From Actinomycetota bacterium (GTDB lineage: Bacteria > Actinomycetota > Humimicrobiia > Humimicrobiales > Humimicrobiaceae), in NCBI GenBank assembly GCA_016932375.1, contig JAFGDA010000159.1, positions 1 through 6,526 on the forward strand: a stretch of 6,526 bases of DNA, written 5' to 3'. Below, piece by piece: positions 5,990-6,526 of this stretch. Numbering within the stretch: the stretch's first letter is position 1; every line of letters starts with the position of its first letter. The translations under genes were made by a program, and so were the position numbers. The notes under the pieces are model-generated. The model searched no databases. It was given only the letters and a program-made list of their open reading frames with translations, and was not told the DNA's origin.

Positions 5990-6526
5990 TTATTGATAAT
6001 TTATTATTTTACCTGTTTCTAAAAAACTGTTGATAAATCCAGTCCCTACTGCAGCAGTGATGGCAGCTCCCGCTGCTGCTTCTTCATCATATACAGTCAT
6101 CCTTACCGGCATCCCGAATTTCTTTTCGAGGATTGATCTTATCAGCCTGTTTTTACGGATACCATTTCCTGAACCAATTAAGTACACGGGGTTTATTCCC
6201 AGGGTATCCCTTATAAGACTATAATAACCATATAGTTCCATTGCTATCCCTTCCTGGAATCCTGTAATGAGCTCTCCCGGGGTAAAATTATCCATCGAAA
6301 TGTTTTCTATTGAGCCCCTTATTGATTGGTTTTCCCTTGTTCCGTCAAATCTTGTATCCACTTTTAGTCCATCCCCTGACAGATAATCAAGTGAACCGGC
6401 AGCATCCATTTTGCCGTATGCACCGTTTATCCTTTTGCCGGTTAACAAGGAAACCGTATCGATGAAAAATTTTTCAAGAAGCGCATATGCCCTTCCCCCG
6501 CATAATGACGCGCCCAATTGTATGTA
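5990..6526 (-). CDS. FGGY-family carbohydrate kinase, sedoheptulokinase-like, C-terminal part (truncated by window edge)
   Basis: The frame stays open to the right edge (last codons at 6518-6526 give Tyr-Ile-Gln), so only the last ~178 residues are seen. The TTG at 6517 is an internal Leu codon, not a start. What is visible is the FGGY C-terminal ATPase lobe. It has an LGASLCGGRAYALLEKFF opening like the LGA/GG segment of sedoheptulokinases, the nucleotide-binding GSGNGIRKN (6149-6175; SHPK-type, in place of the GGGAKS of glycerol and xylulose kinases), and the closing DEEAAAGAA helix start (about 6062-6088). The enzyme would phosphorylate a ketose or polyol with ATP. Sedoheptulose or ribulose is plausible given the epimerase directly downstream. 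Substrate-binding residues lie mostly in the missing N-terminal half, so the sugar cannot be named. Confidence 0.85.
   Translation of the reverse strand, partial: YIQLGASLCGGRAYALLEKFFIDTVSLLTGKRINGAYGKMDAAGSLDYLSGDGLKVDTRFDGTRENQSIRGSIENISMDNFTPGELITGFQEGIAMELYGYYSLIRDTLGINPVYLIGSGNGIRKNRLIRSILEKKFGMPVRMTVYDEEAAAGAAITAAVGTGFINSFLETGKIINYQ

Noticed and set aside
5990..6517. Complete small protein starting at TTG 6517
   Set aside because: The frame is open to the window edge, and the residues upstream (Tyr-Ile-Gln) continue the kinase motif, so this is an edge truncation and not a short gene or pseudogene.

Overview
The window reads as a piece of chromosome from an uncultured or little-studied anaerobic bacterium. 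Base composition looks moderate (a little over 40% G+C by eye). Codon use is heavy in ATA for Ile and AGG/AGA for Arg in every gene, on both strands, so nothing looks recently acquired. The gene types (ECF biotin uptake, a split biotin-dependent carboxylase, a UroD-family methyltransferase relative, a sugar kinase and epimerase) suit a fermentative or acetogenic lineage such as Firmicutes, Atribacterota or deep anaerobic Actinomycetota. The taxon is a guess.

Layout: two gene blocks converge. On the + strand (1-3902) lie bioY (biotin transporter S component), a 621-residue fusion of a pyruvate carboxylase/oxaloacetate decarboxylase-type carboxyltransferase (CT) domain with an AccB-type biotin carrier domain, and a full-length biotin carboxylase (accC). 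On the - strand, reading right to left, lie the C-terminal part of an FGGY-family (sedoheptulokinase-like) sugar kinase cut by the window edge, a ribulose-phosphate/allulose-6-phosphate 3-epimerase-like protein 14 bp behind it, and, after a 133-bp gap, a UroD/MtaA-family protein. The convergent 98-bp junction (3903-4000) holds a long symmetrical inverted repeat. No RNA genes, CRISPR arrays or mobile elements were seen.

How the genes fit together: the + strand block is a biotin module. BioY brings in biotin, Lys585 of the fusion protein would be biotinylated, AccC would carboxylate that biotin, and the carboxyl group would be passed on. The puzzle is the acceptor step. The CT domain keeps its full length and several catalytic-position residues (Arg12, Asp13, Gln16, Lys173, Thr338). 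However, both metal-ligand histidines of the HxH motif are serines (Ser202, Ser204), the substrate Arg of the LLRG motif is Ile83, and the GGTSQP and PGG motifs are gone. The carrier domain is of the acetyl-CoA carboxylase (AccB) kind rather than the usual pyruvate carboxylase kind. This looks like a hybrid in which an old carboxyltransferase barrel has been repurposed, either as a scaffold for acetyl-CoA carboxylase or for new chemistry. It is the most interesting item here.

The - strand block looks like a sugar-phosphate module: the kinase phosphorylates a ketose or polyol and the epimerase acts at C3. The epimerase has lost the usual methionines around its active site, which suggests a substrate other than ribulose 5-phosphate. 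The UroD-like protein is not the haem enzyme. It looks like a methylcobamide methyltransferase relative with a His-x-Asp...Cys arrangement.
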